64,000 nt of DNA from Listeria cornellensis FSL F6-0969 (GCF_000525855.1 NZ_AODE01000017.1:1-64000), one strand, 5' to 3'. Counted from the first letter of the stretch, positions 19,012 to 28,657 are shown. Notes: a model not told the origin generated them from the sequence alone. Program-made: numbers and translations.

Positions 19012-19043
19012 ATCAAAAAAAGCGCCCAAATTAGGACACTTTT
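19012..19043 (-). terminator. Terminator of the lipoprotein gene at 19053
   Basis: On the minus strand AGTGTCC-taatt-GGGCGCT (two G-U pairs) is followed by TTTTTTT and directly follows the lipoprotein stop codon. Confidence 0.65.
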
Positions 19044-19052
19044 TTTTCTTTA

Positions 19053-19640
19053 TTAGTAGGTTCCTTTTTCATTAAAACCGTTGACAAAAAGCTGAATGTC
19101 AGAGAAATAAAAGGTATTCACAAAATCTTCGTTCTGAATTGCGAAATCGTACTTGCCTTCTAGATTGGGGCTGGTATTTGAATGCGGATTCCATTCCACG
19201 CTTTGTTCTATGGAAAAGAATGTGTAAGGCTCGCCGGCAAATGCTTGGCTGTTTACCTTGATGCCTGCTTTAGCGGCTTCGTCTGTTGTTAGCTTTTTCA
19301 ACTTCTGAGCAGGTACTGATTTCACACCTTCCACGACCATATTTTCAATAGAGATTGGTAATAGAATAGTGTAGTAGTAAGGGGTTGTGATGGTTTGGAA
19401 TTTATCGTAAACAGTGTTCTTCATTGCTAGGATAACGCTAAATTCACCCTTGGTAGCTGTCATTGTTTTTGTAAACTTAGTTAGGATGATATTATCGATG
19501 TCTATCTTGTCTTGCATGTCATCGATGGTTATTGCTTTTTCTGGTGGTTTTGATGGTTGTTCTTCGCTGGTTTCAGAGCATCCTGTGATGATAGTGAGAG
19601 TGAGGATTAGTATTGTGATTAGTATTCTTCTGTATTTCAT
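19053..19640 (-). CDS. Lipoprotein, paralogue of the one at 23392
   Basis: A 195-residue product from ATG 19640, with an N-terminal signal (KYRRILITILILTLTI) and lipobox ITGC, so it is membrane-anchored on the outer face. The body shares many segments with the lipoprotein at 23392-23973: ITIDDMQDKIDI, KFTK, PYYYT.LLP, GIKVNS.AFAGEPYTF, IEQSV.W, FAIQN...NTFYF.D.Q. It starts 2 bp after the stop of the secreted protein gene upstream. I do not recognise the family. The arrangement suggests partnership with the secreted protein, for example as an immunity or folding factor (inference). Confidence 0.8.
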   Translation of the reverse strand: MKYRRILITILILTLTIITGCSETSEEQPSKPPEKAITIDDMQDKIDIDNIILTKFTKTMTATKGEFSVILAMKNTVYDKFQTITTPYYYTILLPISIENMVVEGVKSVPAQKLKKLTTDEAAKAGIKVNSQAFAGEPYTFFSIEQSVEWNPHSNTSPNLEGKYDFAIQNEDFVNTFYFSDIQLFVNGFNEKGTY

Positions 19641-19642
19641 TG

Positions 19643-20178
19643 TCAAAACTCCGTCATGGATGAGTATGCTGAATATGTCCAATTACCGTTGATTGCTTTT
19701 TTAGACTGGACGTTTCCTCTAGAATAGGTAACAATGTATCCTGCTGTAGAGACTTTTTGTGAACCATATGCTAGATTAGCATTTTTCTTTGGCGGGATAG
19801 CAAAAGTAACTGTAGTACTCTCTTTCACTGTTTTCCCTACACCTACCTCAGCGGAAACTTTAACACCCGTCTTCATTAAGCCGAACTCTGCCGCAGTAGA
19901 TACACTACCTTTCACATACTTCTCCCGTGATACATTGTATTTTACCGTTTGCGTTGTGGATGATGCTTTATTATATGCAGTATGTTGCCACGTTGGTTGC
20001 TTACTAATCGTTTTAGAATAATATTCATATTGCTTACCATCAAACGCTATATATGTGGCTTTCATATTCCCTGTCGCTTGCACAGGCACTGCAATACCAA
20101 AAGCTAAGATGGTTACTAAAGCCAATATACTCATTTTTTGTATACCCCTTAAAAAAATACCCTTTTTTTCTGTTTCAT
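19643..20178 (-). CDS. Secreted protein of unknown function, likely frameshifted in signal peptide
   Basis: The uninterrupted frame begins at ATG 20134 and has a hydrophobic segment ending VPVQA but no basic residues. Upstream, ATG 20178 (AGAGGAATAGAA ahead of it) comes into frame if the A-run at 20163-20169 has eight rather than seven A; the result, MKQKKKGIFLRGIQKMSILA, is a proper signal peptide start. The mature part is about 140 residues, rich in Ser, Thr, Lys and Val in alternating patterns (VKVSAEVGVGKTVKESTTV), suggesting beta-strands. It has no cysteine. Pore-forming or adhesin-like folds are possible but not shown. Operon with the downstream lipoprotein. Confidence 0.7.
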
Positions 20179-20496
20179 TTCTATTCCTCTATTTTGTATA
20201 TTTCTAGTTTTCTGATATTGATATATATATAATATCTTTATTTGAAGATATTATCAATGATTAACCACCACATTTTGTGTTAAATAATCAATCATACCCA
20301 AATTGACTATTTATTTAAGCTTACAAAAAGTTTAATTATTAATGATAAAAATACACTTCAAGGTATTTCTAGTCTATCCAACTAAAGAATTACTGCGTAT
20401 CACTACGCCTCAAAGTCATACCAAATAAATCTTGTATTTGCCTGCTTATTTAGATACAATAACCTAGAACGACATCATATGAAAAGGGGTTATAAA
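20179..20496. other. AT-rich divergent promoter region with hairpin
   Basis: The region separates the leftward secreted-protein operon from the rightward subtilase operon. It contains a dyad at 20217-20258 (ATTGATA, AATATCTT / AAGATATT, TATCAAT) that could be an operator or a hairpin in the leftward leader. Several AT-rich -10-like sequences occur but I cannot single out a promoter. No open reading frame. Confidence 0.45.
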
Positions 20497-23389
20497 ATGC
20501 TTAAAAAAACTACTCATTATGCTCACTGTGTTCCTACTTGTCTGTTTACCACTGTCTCAAGTGAAAGCGGTAACAGCGATATCTGTTCCTTCATCCACGT
20601 TGCTGAAGGTGCAAGAGGTTCACAATGATACATTCCCGGCTAAAGAAAGTGAAGCATGGTACAAAATTGTTGCACCTGCAACCAAAGATTCTGGTCACAC
20701 ACATTTTAAAGTAACGTTAACTAGTAAACAAATACTATCGATGGCGATATATCCAAGTAAGGATCAAGCCTTAGATGACGAAACATTCTTTAATTATCGC
20801 GTGGGTACTGGCGAAAAAAACACGGTAACCGTTAACTTCCCAGATGCATGGAATGGCGAATACTGGTTGAAAGTTTCCTACATACCGGAAGAGGATCCTT
20901 CGACAGTGGTTGCGCCGTATTCGCTTAAATATGAAGAAGTGTTCTTACCACCGAATTATCCTGCTGAACAAGACGCGAATTGTGCTGCGGAAACAGCCCT
21001 AGCTGGCAAAGATGGTGCGGCAGACATTCTAAAAGATGCACGCTCGATTCGCGATGGTTTGCTGGCAAATTCTGATGCTGGCAAGGATATTTCTAAACTC
21101 TACTACAAAGCTTCTCCATTTTTAGTGAAAGAATTCTTGCTAAATAGTAGTGCGCGAACAACTGTCTACAATAATTTAAAAGTTTTACGCCCAGTTATTA
21201 AAGCCGCTGCAGAAAAACGTGAATATACGATTTCAAAAGAAGAAGCGAAAGCGTTCAATACGATCTCAAGCCTCATCAAAGACGCAGTTCCTACTTCTCT
21301 CGCCAACCAAATCACGGCATTAGAAAATAAGATTGATAGCCAAAACATGTCTGGTAGCAGTTTGAGCAGTATTTTTGGCAGCTTAGATATCTCGACAACG
21401 TTTGCAAAATCAGGTACAAGCAAGTTTATCGTTAAACTGAAACCGAATGCTTCCGCGAAAAGCCTTGTGAAGAAAGCGAGTGCTTATAGTATGGAGACGA
21501 CAGAGCTTGATGATTCAGCGTCTACAGCGATGAACGATTTTTATACTGTTTATCAACCTACTTCTGATAATTCTCTGAAAAGTTTCAGCAAAAGTGAGGC
21601 GAATACGCGTAAGCAAGCGATCGATAGCCTTCCTGATGTAGAATATGTGGAAGAAGTCACGACTTATTCGAAAACAAATGGGACATATGATGCTTATCAA
21701 TGGGCGATTAACAAGAATTCTGTGGTGAAAGATGCCGCCAATGTCGATATTCAGCAAGATGATTTTTGGAAAGCAACGGCGAGTCAGAAATTAGCGGCGG
21801 TTAAAGTTGCTGTTGTGGATACTGGTGTTGATAGCCGCTTGAAAGAGCTTCAGGGCCGAGTTGATAACAATAATGCTAAGAATTTCGTTGATCCAAATGG
21901 CGAAGGTTCTGCGATGGACGATAACAATCATGGTACGCATGTTGCCGGTGTTATCGCAGCGAATGCCGACAATAATTTAGGCATGAAAGGTATGGCAAAA
22001 AACGCAACCATTTTACCAGTAAAAGTCTTGAATGCCGATGGGGATGGTGATACGGATGCGGTTGCTCGCGGAATTCAATATGCGATTGATCAAAAAGTCG
22101 ATGTCATCAATCTGAGCCTTGGTGGATCGTATAGCCGTACGCTTGAATACGTGCTGAAAAACGCGGATGCAAAAGGAATCACAGTGGTTGCAGCCAGCGG
22201 AAATGATGGTATGAAGGAGATTTCCTATCCTGCCTATTCTAAATACACGATTGCAGTCGGCGCAACGAACCCATTTGGCATCGTCGCTGATTATTCCAAC
22301 TACGGACGCGAGCTAGATGTCGTAGCACCAGGAAGTAAAATTGCCAGCACGATTCCTGATGGAAATATCGCTTACATGGATGGTACAAGTATGGCGACAC
22401 CTCACGTTGTAGCCCTTGTTAGTCTTCTAAAAGGTCAAAATAAAGCCTTGAAACCTGCTGAAATATGCCAAATTTTGCGTACAACAACGAATCCGCTTGC
22501 GTTTTCAGGCGAAGAGAATAAATACGCCGAAGAAGACGAGGTTATGTATGACGAATACGGCGAAGTAATCCCAGCGCTACCATTACCAGCATTTTTCGAT
22601 ATCGAATCTGGATACGGTAAAATCAACGTTTGGCATGCCCTATCGAAAAACGTGATTAAGGCGCAACCAGCAATACTTTATGACAACACTAATTATGCCA
22701 CTGGAAAAGTCCCAGCAAACACCGAAGTGAAAGTTTTCCAAGGCACGAAGAAAATCGGTGAAGGGAAAGCCGCGGCGAATGGCCAATATAAAGTCTGGAT
22801 TCCATTGCAAAAAGCTGGCAACAAGCTAACGCTGACTTTCAAAAACGGTACCAACGAAACAAAAGCACGCATCATTGTCGCAAAAGGCGTTGCACCAGCA
22901 GCTCCGAAAGTAACGACATTCACAGATAAAGACACGCAAATCAAAGGACAGACGGTAGAATCCGCCAAAGTTGTCGTGAAAAACAGCAAAAATCAAGTGG
23001 TTGCGACTGGAAATGCAACGGCAACTGGCGCGTTCAACCTACGAATCGCCAAACAACCCGCAAACACTAAGTTAAGCGTCCAAGTCACAGATATCGCGAA
23101 ACGTGTGAGTAAGGCCACAGTTATCACAGTAAAAGATGTGACTCCGCCAAAAGCACCGACAGTAAACACGATTAAGAGCACTGCAACAACCGTTACTGGC
23201 ACAGGTGAAAAAAGCGCGACGGTACGCGTTTACTTCCAGACGAAATTACTCGGCTCAGCAAAAGTCGATGCGAAAGGCAAATACAGCGTCAAAATACCGA
23301 AGCAGAAAGTCGGAACTGGTCTTTCTATTAAGCAATTTGATGCAGCGAATAATGTGAGTCCTGTTGTGAATAAAAAAGTGGTTAAATAA
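20497..23389 (+). CDS. Secreted subtilisin-family (S8) serine protease with C-terminal Ig-like modules, frameshifted in signal peptide
   Basis: About 963 residues. The true start is ATG 20497 (AAAAGGGGTTATAAA upstream). An A7 run at 20503-20509 breaks the signal peptide; A6 gives MLKKLLIMLTVFLLVCLPLS. An N-terminal region (to about 390) may include a PPC-like domain and a propeptide-like segment (SKFIVKLKPNASAKSL). The catalytic triad is visible: Asp in VAVVDTGVD, His in NNHGTHVAGVIAA, Ser in GTSMATPHV, with the oxyanion Asn in VAASGNDG. Three C-terminal modules with KAPTV.TI...T.VTG.GE.SATV motifs resemble Big_6-type domains. It lacks an LPXTG anchor. It is followed 2 bp later by a lipoprotein gene. 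Confidence 0.9.
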
Positions 23390-23391
23390 CG

Positions 23392-23973
23392 ATGTCCGTT
23401 TTAAAATATCCGATTTTTGTCCTATTGCTTGTCAGTCTGATTTTCAATATATCGTGTTCGAATGACGATAGCGCTCCTAGTAAAACTCTTACCGTAGAAA
23501 AAGCTGTATCGATCGACGATATGCAGAATAAGATTGATGTTAATGACATGACTCTAGCAAAATTCACAAAGAAAGTTACAGGCAATAGCGGGCATCTAAC
23601 TGTGATATTAGGCATCAAAAGTACGACTTATGATACATTGGGAACCGTTACTGAGCCCTATTATTATACATTCCTATTACCAGAGAACATGGCAGCAAGT
23701 GTCAAACCAGTTCCTGCTGCTCGTGTTGTGGTATTGGACGACGATGCTATCACAAAAAATGGAATCAACGTGAATAGTTTTTCTTTTGCCGGTGAGCGCT
23801 ATACTTTCTTAGAGATAGAGCAATCTGTTGTGTGGGACGCTAATTCAGATATTCCGCATAACTTGGATGGCGTATACCACTTCGCAATTCAAAATAAAAA
23901 CTATGAAAACACCTTTTACTTCCATGACGTGCAGAGTTTTGTGACTGCTTTTGAACAAGAAGATTCCTATTAG
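23392..23973 (+). CDS. Lipoprotein paired with the subtilase
   Basis: A 193-residue protein with signal YPIFVLLLVSLIFN and lipobox-like NISC; the cysteine is in a lipoprotein context (SCSNDD). It is clearly paralogous to the lipoprotein at 19053-19640. Start ATG 23392 lies 2 bp after the protease stop, the same spacing as in the other pair. A terminator follows. Unknown family; a role tied to the protease is inferred from the layout only. Confidence 0.8.
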   Translation: MSVLKYPIFVLLLVSLIFNISCSNDDSAPSKTLTVEKAVSIDDMQNKIDVNDMTLAKFTKKVTGNSGHLTVILGIKSTTYDTLGTVTEPYYYTFLLPENMAASVKPVPAARVVVLDDDAITKNGINVNSFSFAGERYTFLEIEQSVVWDANSDIPHNLDGVYHFAIQNKNYENTFYFHDVQSFVTAFEQEDSY

Positions 23974-23975
23974 AA

Positions 23976-24022
23976 TAACGAAAGAAGCGCCAAACCATCA
24001 AAGGTCAGCGCTTCTTTTTCGT
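23976..24022. terminator. Bidirectional terminator
   Basis: AACGAAAGAAGCGC (left) and GCGCTTCTTTTTCGTT (right) form a stem of about 14 bp. T- and A-rich sides fit termination from both the lipoprotein (plus) and the small gene at 24026 (minus). Confidence 0.75.
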
Positions 24023-24025
24023 TAT

Positions 24026-24280
24026 TTATTTTTCTAACTCGACTACTCGATATTTCTTAAAATTAACCACCGTACGCACTGGTGCATTGTGCTCTTTTTG
24101 CAGATCTTCGTCAATCGCTACGATAGCTGAGTTGATCAGCATTTTTTCGATTCGGCCGAAGTATAATTTATCTTCGCGTTCCCACGTCACGTAATCCTCT
24201 ATTTCCCCTTGTATTTCGGGGTTCAACTTTGGAGATTTCCGCAGTTCTAGTAAATTCACACCTTGATTTTCTACTGGCAT
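24026..24280 (-). CDS. Small basic/acidic protein, possibly DUF2187-like
   Basis: An 84-residue cytoplasmic protein. ATG 24280 is preceded by GAGGTG at good spacing; GTG 24289 lies inside that site. The segment VTWEREDKLYFGRIEKMLINSAIVAI resembles the short SH3-like fold of DUF2187 proteins, followed by TVVNFKKYRVVE. The assignment is tentative and the function unknown. Confidence 0.65.
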   Translation of the reverse strand: MPVENQGVNLLELRKSPKLNPEIQGEIEDYVTWEREDKLYFGRIEKMLINSAIVAIDEDLQKEHNAPVRTVVNFKKYRVVELEK

Positions 24281-24334
24281 TTCATTCACCTCTTTTATCT
24301 AGTATAGCCTATTTTGGGAGAATTAGATAGGTTG

Positions 24335-24493
24335 GGGTGTTAAGACAGTGGAGACTGCTCGCTGTTTGGCGGTGTGCGAACAGGCATATTGGGCCTGTAA
24401 TTCACTTCGTTCAAACTGCCACTGGTGGATTACCTGCTCGCTACGCTCTCATGCATATTGGGGTTGTAACTCACTTCGTTCGAACAACCCCAA
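24335..24493. repeat. Intergenic hairpin repeats, family B (two units)
   Basis: Two units with the core catattgggg(c/t)tgtaa(t/c)tcacttcgttc occur around 24383-24420 and 24450-24493. The second forms GGGGTTGT...ACAACCCC. The same core occurs on the opposite strand at 11880-11912 within the recR-proximal element. The repeats sit directly downstream of the SRP RNA terminator. Confidence 0.6.
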
Positions 24494-24494
24494 C

Positions 24495-24526
24495 AAAAAG
24501 CCTCCTCTCAGTTAAGAAAGAAGGCT
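24495..24526 (-). terminator. Terminator of the SRP RNA gene
   Basis: On the minus strand GCCTTCT ... AGGAGGC pairs with one G-U pair and is followed by TTTTTG, about 20 nt after the predicted 3' end of the SRP RNA. Confidence 0.7.
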
Positions 24527-24544
24527 TGTATCGTTTAAAATTAT

Positions 24545-24820
24545 AATGCCATGCACCTTATTCTGGCGATGTATCCATCTGCGTTACCTTTGCAGTTAGC
24601 TCAGCCCAGGCGACCTCACGGCACATGGAAAGCACTGATTAATGCTGCTTCCTTCCGGACCTGACATGGTTCACAGGTTCCCATTGCGCAAGACCCAAAC
24701 GTCAACACCACTTACAAAGGGCTGACCAAACAGGTACAAAGCCTCGATAAGGAATTCAACCCCACTAGAGCGGATTGTGGGTTACAGGGCTCCGCTACGT
24801 CCCCATCTAGCATGACAAAT
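24545..24820 (-). ncRNA. ffs: Signal recognition particle RNA, large Gram-positive type
   Basis: The universal SRP apical motif CAGGTCCGGAAGGAAGCAGCA is present on the minus strand (around 24640-24665), followed by CCATGTGCCGTGAGGTCGCCTGG. The ends pair (TGTCATGC at 24810-24817 with TGCCATGC at 24547-24554), giving about 275 nt, the length of the Bacillus-type RNA with an Alu domain. The RNA binds Ffh and directs nascent membrane and secreted proteins to the membrane. Exact ends are inferred from pairing. Confidence 0.93.
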
Positions 24821-24851
24821 TAGCTGCCATTTCAAAAACGGCTCACTTATA

Positions 24852-24880
24852 AATATACCTTTCTTTCATGGAAAAGGCAA
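24852..24880 (-). promoter_or_regulatory. Promoter of SRP RNA
   Basis: On the minus strand TTGCCT (24875-24880) and TATATT (24852-24857) are 17 nt apart, placing the start near 24845, about 25 nt before the predicted mature 5' end. It overlaps the last codons of the mannosidase gene as read here. Confidence 0.65.
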
Positions 24881-27523
24881 GCAAGAACTTGATTTATACG
24901 TGGATTTTACGATTCTTTTTTTTAATGGGAGTTGTATTGTGATGGCGTCATAGGCTGGAATTGTAAAGTCTTGGTTTGTGATGGGTTCTTCTAGGGCATT
25001 TACCAGCGTTATGTTACCTTTCGTTAGGCGTGATGGATCGATTTTTTGTGGTGTGTTCGTGGGGTTTTCGATCCGGATGATGTATTTATCTGACTCGTAA
25101 TAGGACGGGTGACAGGCGGAAATGAGGTAGGTTTTTGGCACATCGCTTAGTTGTAAGGTGCGCTGTAAGCCTCGTTTCCGTTCTGTTTTTTGGATTTTAT
25201 TGTCCAAGCGGTGTAGGAAATAGTTGTAGGCTTGGCGTTGATAGGAAACCGTTGTTTGGTTGAATTGTCTGCTGCGTTGGGCGGTTTCGTGTTCGCCAAA
25301 GCTTTGGGAATCTAGGCAGATGGCTAGTTGGAATGTGTGATTTCCGATTAGTTGGGCGCCTTCTGTCGGGATGAGGACGTGTCCTTTTTTTGTCGTGTCG
25401 CCTGATGCTCGGCCTGGACGGTAAGCGAGATTTGGTTTGCCAAGCTGGCCTGTCGTTGCGAGTAGGGTTAGCGCTAACTGGTCGCCGGATTGTTGGTATT
25501 CTTTGATGCCTCGCGTGAAGATGGTACAACTCTTTGTTTCGTTGGTCAGCGTCACGCTTTGTTCGAGTGGCTCGATGTCGACCGGCATTTCGCTGTATGT
25601 GTCTTGCCAATTCGCTGGGACGCCAGGCTTTCTCTCGATGTAGCCGAACGGAAGGGACGCGATATTCGTGTCGGTTTTCACGCCGGTATTGATTTTCAGA
25701 CGCAGACGGTGACTCTGGATTTGGTTGTTTACTTCTACTTTACAATGAAGTAATGCGCTATCTTGACTCAATTCCAAGGTCATTTTGATAAAAAGTTCGC
25801 CTTGTTTGCTGTCTGGTACGAGTCGGTCTTCCAAGTCAAATGGCATGGTGTGGACGCCAGTCAAAATTAGGCGCTCTACTTGGCTGGATTTCTCTGTTGT
25901 TGCTTTTGTAAATCGGAAATCGCGCGGGACATCGTTTGCTAATGGGGAATAGTCATAGGTGTCGCCTGCGTTTGCAGCATCTTCAAGTTCGATAAAAGCG
26001 GGATGCTTCTCGCCAGTTGCTGTTTCAAGATGTACAGCGCCGTCTTGAAATCCAATTTTATAGAATGGATTGCTAATCGTGGCCTCCGTCGCTGATGTCA
26101 TTTCTTCGAGCGCTGTTTCGCTCTCTTCAAAAGTCAGGACGCGGTAGCCAAGGCCGGGAAGCTCGATTTTCAGTCTCACTTGCAAAACGTAATATCCGGG
26201 CTCTTCGATAAAACGATTCCCAGCTGGCGTTTCCTCTAGAACGTCCTCTCTTGATTCGATGTATTCCGATTGAACAATCATCGCGTCTGGACATTCTGGA
26301 AAGTGGATTTGCTTATTTTTCGTTATGACTTGGACTTCTTTGTAGCCGTCAAACGTTGCCAATTCGGTGTTGAAAACGAGAATTTCATTGGCTTCAAGCT
26401 GTAGGTCGTCGGCGATTTTTTTCACGATAGTGTTTTCGATACTGTCGCATAATTCGTCGGCTTCCTTCATTCGGTGCATGATATCTTCTGCAACAGGGTC
26501 AGAAACGCATCCCGCCAAGCTGTCATGCGCTTGGCCTTCGAGTAGTTTTTTCCACGTATGCATCAGCAATCGTTCGCTGATTGGGATTCCAGATGCTTTG
26601 GCGATGACGAGTAGTGGTTCGATGCGTGTCAGTAATTTTTGCTCCAATTCCGCACTGTTCAACTTGATATTCATGCGGCTCGAACCAATCGTTTTGTGCA
26701 CGCGAGCCAAAACTGGGCTTCTGAATTCGCCGCGATATTCCTCCAAATCTGGCAACGTTTTGACGTATGAGATGAAATCTTGATACGTGCTCAGTTCATA
26801 GGAATGGCGCCCCATCTTGTTTATTTCCGCCAATTTGTCCGCAAAATTTGTAATGATGTTCAGCTGGTCATTTCCCGACGGAATCAGGACTTCTTGCGTG
26901 CCGCTGTATTTCGCGATGAAATCAATCGCTGGGTCAAGACGCCCGTCCACATACGCCGTTGTTGGCTCAAGCAGCATCCCCGTTCCGTATCCTTGTGGCA
27001 TATTAATCGCATAAATCTGCGCCGCATCCCCCAACCCACTCCATTTGAAATAGGTAGACTGGACTTGTTTTCCAAGGTGAATCCCACGCCAGAAAATGAT
27101 ATTATCGAAGCCAGCCTGCGCGAGCAACGTCGGCATTTGGGCGTTAAATCCGAACGTATCTGGCAAATAGCCAATTTTCATGTAATCGCCGTACTTTTTA
27201 CTATCAAAAATGCCAATCATCGCGTTCCGCAAAATTGATTCGCCGTGCGCGAAAAACGCGTCTGTTTGCGTGAACCAAGGCCCGATAAATAATTGCTTAT
27301 CCGCGATCAATTTTTTAATGTCCACCATTTTTTCAGGGTAAAGCGCGATATAATCGTCCAAAATCGATAATTGACCGTCCAATACGAAATTTGCCTCTGG
27401 GTGCGCCTTCAATTCCTCGATAACTTCTGTGAAAAGTTGTTCGCTTAAAACTAACGCATCGGCTGACGTAAAATACCATTCCCGATCCCAATGCGTGTGA
27501 TTGACAATATGTGCTTTAATCAT
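24866..27523 (-). CDS. GH38 alpha-mannosidase (MngB-like)
   Basis: An 885-residue glycosidase hydrolysing alpha-mannosides in the cytoplasm, probably the phosphorylated sugar imported by the neighbouring PTS. It has the metal-binding HTHWDREWY at residues 9-17, the nucleophile aspartate in GYLPDTFGF, and a mid-domain ESLLMHTWKKLLEGQAHDSLAGC-type zinc region. ATG 27523 with CGGAGGTAATT upstream. Last gene of the regulator-IIA-IIB-IIC-mannosidase operon, as known from L. monocytogenes and the mannosylglycerate system of E. coli. An A8 run near the 3' end (24916-24923) may be one base too long: with A7 the protein would end about 15 codons earlier, ahead of the SRP promoter. Confidence 0.92.
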   Translation of the reverse strand: MIKAHIVNHTHWDREWYFTSADALVLSEQLFTEVIEELKAHPEANFVLDGQLSILDDYIALYPEKMVDIKKLIADKQLFIGPWFTQTDAFFAHGESILRNAMIGIFDSKKYGDYMKIGYLPDTFGFNAQMPTLLAQAGFDNIIFWRGIHLGKQVQSTYFKWSGLGDAAQIYAINMPQGYGTGMLLEPTTAYVDGRLDPAIDFIAKYSGTQEVLIPSGNDQLNIITNFADKLAEINKMGRHSYELSTYQDFISYVKTLPDLEEYRGEFRSPVLARVHKTIGSSRMNIKLNSAELEQKLLTRIEPLLVIAKASGIPISERLLMHTWKKLLEGQAHDSLAGCVSDPVAEDIMHRMKEADELCDSIENTIVKKIADDLQLEANEILVFNTELATFDGYKEVQVITKNKQIHFPECPDAMIVQSEYIESREDVLEETPAGNRFIEEPGYYVLQVRLKIELPGLGYRVLTFEESETALEEMTSATEATISNPFYKIGFQDGAVHLETATGEKHPAFIELEDAANAGDTYDYSPLANDVPRDFRFTKATTEKSSQVERLILTGVHTMPFDLEDRLVPDSKQGELFIKMTLELSQDSALLHCKVEVNNQIQSHRLRLKINTGVKTDTNIASLPFGYIERKPGVPANWQDTYSEMPVDIEPLEQSVTLTNETKSCTIFTRGIKEYQQSGDQLALTLLATTGQLGKPNLAYRPGRASGDTTKKGHVLIPTEGAQLIGNHTFQLAICLDSQSFGEHETAQRSRQFNQTTVSYQRQAYNYFLHRLDNKIQKTERKRGLQRTLQLSDVPKTYLISACHPSYYESDKYIIRIENPTNTPQKIDPSRLTKGNITLVNALEEPITNQDFTIPAYDAITIQLPLKKRIVKSTYKSSSCLPFP

Positions 27524-27538
27524 AATTACCTCCGTTTT

Positions 27539-28651
27539 TTAAGCTTCCCATTCTGCTTCGTCAAAATCGTCTTCTTCGACGGTATACGATTCTTCCTGAC
27601 CAGCGCTATCTTTACGTAATGCTACCGAGATTCCCGCTACGACGAACGTTCCCACTGCGATTGCTAAAATATAGAACCACCAGTTTTGCACAGTGAACCA
27701 GCCATAAAAACCACTGATTGGTGCTTGGTTAATCGCGCCAAGTCCAACTGCGAGCGCGCCGCCGATTGCCGAACCTATCACGGTTGCCGGAATGACTTTT
27801 AGCGGAGATTCTACAGCGAATGGAATCGCGCCTTCACTGATACCAACGAGCCCCATGATCAGCGAGGATTTCCCAGCTTCCCTCATTTCGGTGTTGTATT
27901 TTCTTCTCGCAATCAAAGTGGCAAGACCTAAACCTAGTGGTGGAATAATAATCGCGACTTGCGCGGCCGTGTTCGGAGCGTAAATACCACTCGTCAAAAG
28001 TGCCATCGCGGTCGTAACTGCGGCCTTGTTCACCGGTCCGCCTAAGTCAAATCCAACCATCGCGCCAATAATTGCCGCCATCAAAATTTGGTTCGTTCCT
28101 GACATGCCGTTCAACCAAGATTCAAGCGCTTTATTCAAGTCGGCAAACGGAATTCCGACGACATAATTTATAATAAGAACTGTAACTAGCGTACCAACTA
28201 CTGGCACTAAAAAGACGGGCACAATCGATGCTGCCGATTTTGGTAATTTGACATGTTTTTTAATCAAAAGACACGCGTAACCTGCGATCAAACCTGCTGC
28301 AAGCGCGCCGAGGAATCCTGCGCCAATATCACGAGCCAGCAAACCGCCGACAAGTCCTGGTGCAATGCCCAGCTTATCCGAAATCGAATAGGCGATAAAC
28401 GCTGCAATGACAGGGAACATCATGCCAAGCGCCAAGCCACCAAAGCCATCCAAACTATGCAACAGCGAAATAATACCGTTCGCACTATCCGCATATTTCG
28501 CGTCCCAAATATCCGTAATCCCGTAAAAAGAACCACCAACACGCGCAATCGCCATGATTACCGCACCCGCAATAACGAGTGGAATCATATATGAAATACC
28601 TGTTAAAACATGTTTTTTAAGCTCGCTCCCAATTTTCTTGAACATCTGCAT
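27539..28651 (-). CDS. PTS fructose-type transporter subunit IIC
   Basis: A 370-residue membrane permease with about ten hydrophobic segments and Fru-family motifs: LTGISYMIPLVIAGA at the start, GGLLARDIGAGFLGAL, GFDLGGPVNKAA, and MGLVGISEGAIPFA for the sugar site. It is separate from IIA and IIB, whose genes lie just upstream. The substrate is probably a mannosyl compound such as 2-O-mannosylglycerate, given the mannosidase 15 bp downstream. Confidence 0.92.
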   Translation of the reverse strand: MQMFKKIGSELKKHVLTGISYMIPLVIAGAVIMAIARVGGSFYGITDIWDAKYADSANGIISLLHSLDGFGGLALGMMFPVIAAFIAYSISDKLGIAPGLVGGLLARDIGAGFLGALAAGLIAGYACLLIKKHVKLPKSAASIVPVFLVPVVGTLVTVLIINYVVGIPFADLNKALESWLNGMSGTNQILMAAIIGAMVGFDLGGPVNKAAVTTAMALLTSGIYAPNTAAQVAIIIPPLGLGLATLIARRKYNTEMREAGKSSLIMGLVGISEGAIPFAVESPLKVIPATVIGSAIGGALAVGLGAINQAPISGFYGWFTVQNWWFYILAIAVGTFVVAGISVALRKDSAGQEESYTVEEDDFDEAEWEA

Positions 28652-28657
28652 TTCCCC

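Noticed and set aside
24337..24546. 69-codon plus-strand frame over the SRP downstream region
   Set aside because: It consists of family B hairpin repeats and the SRP terminator; the protein pattern (HIG.V.HFV) is just the translated repeat.
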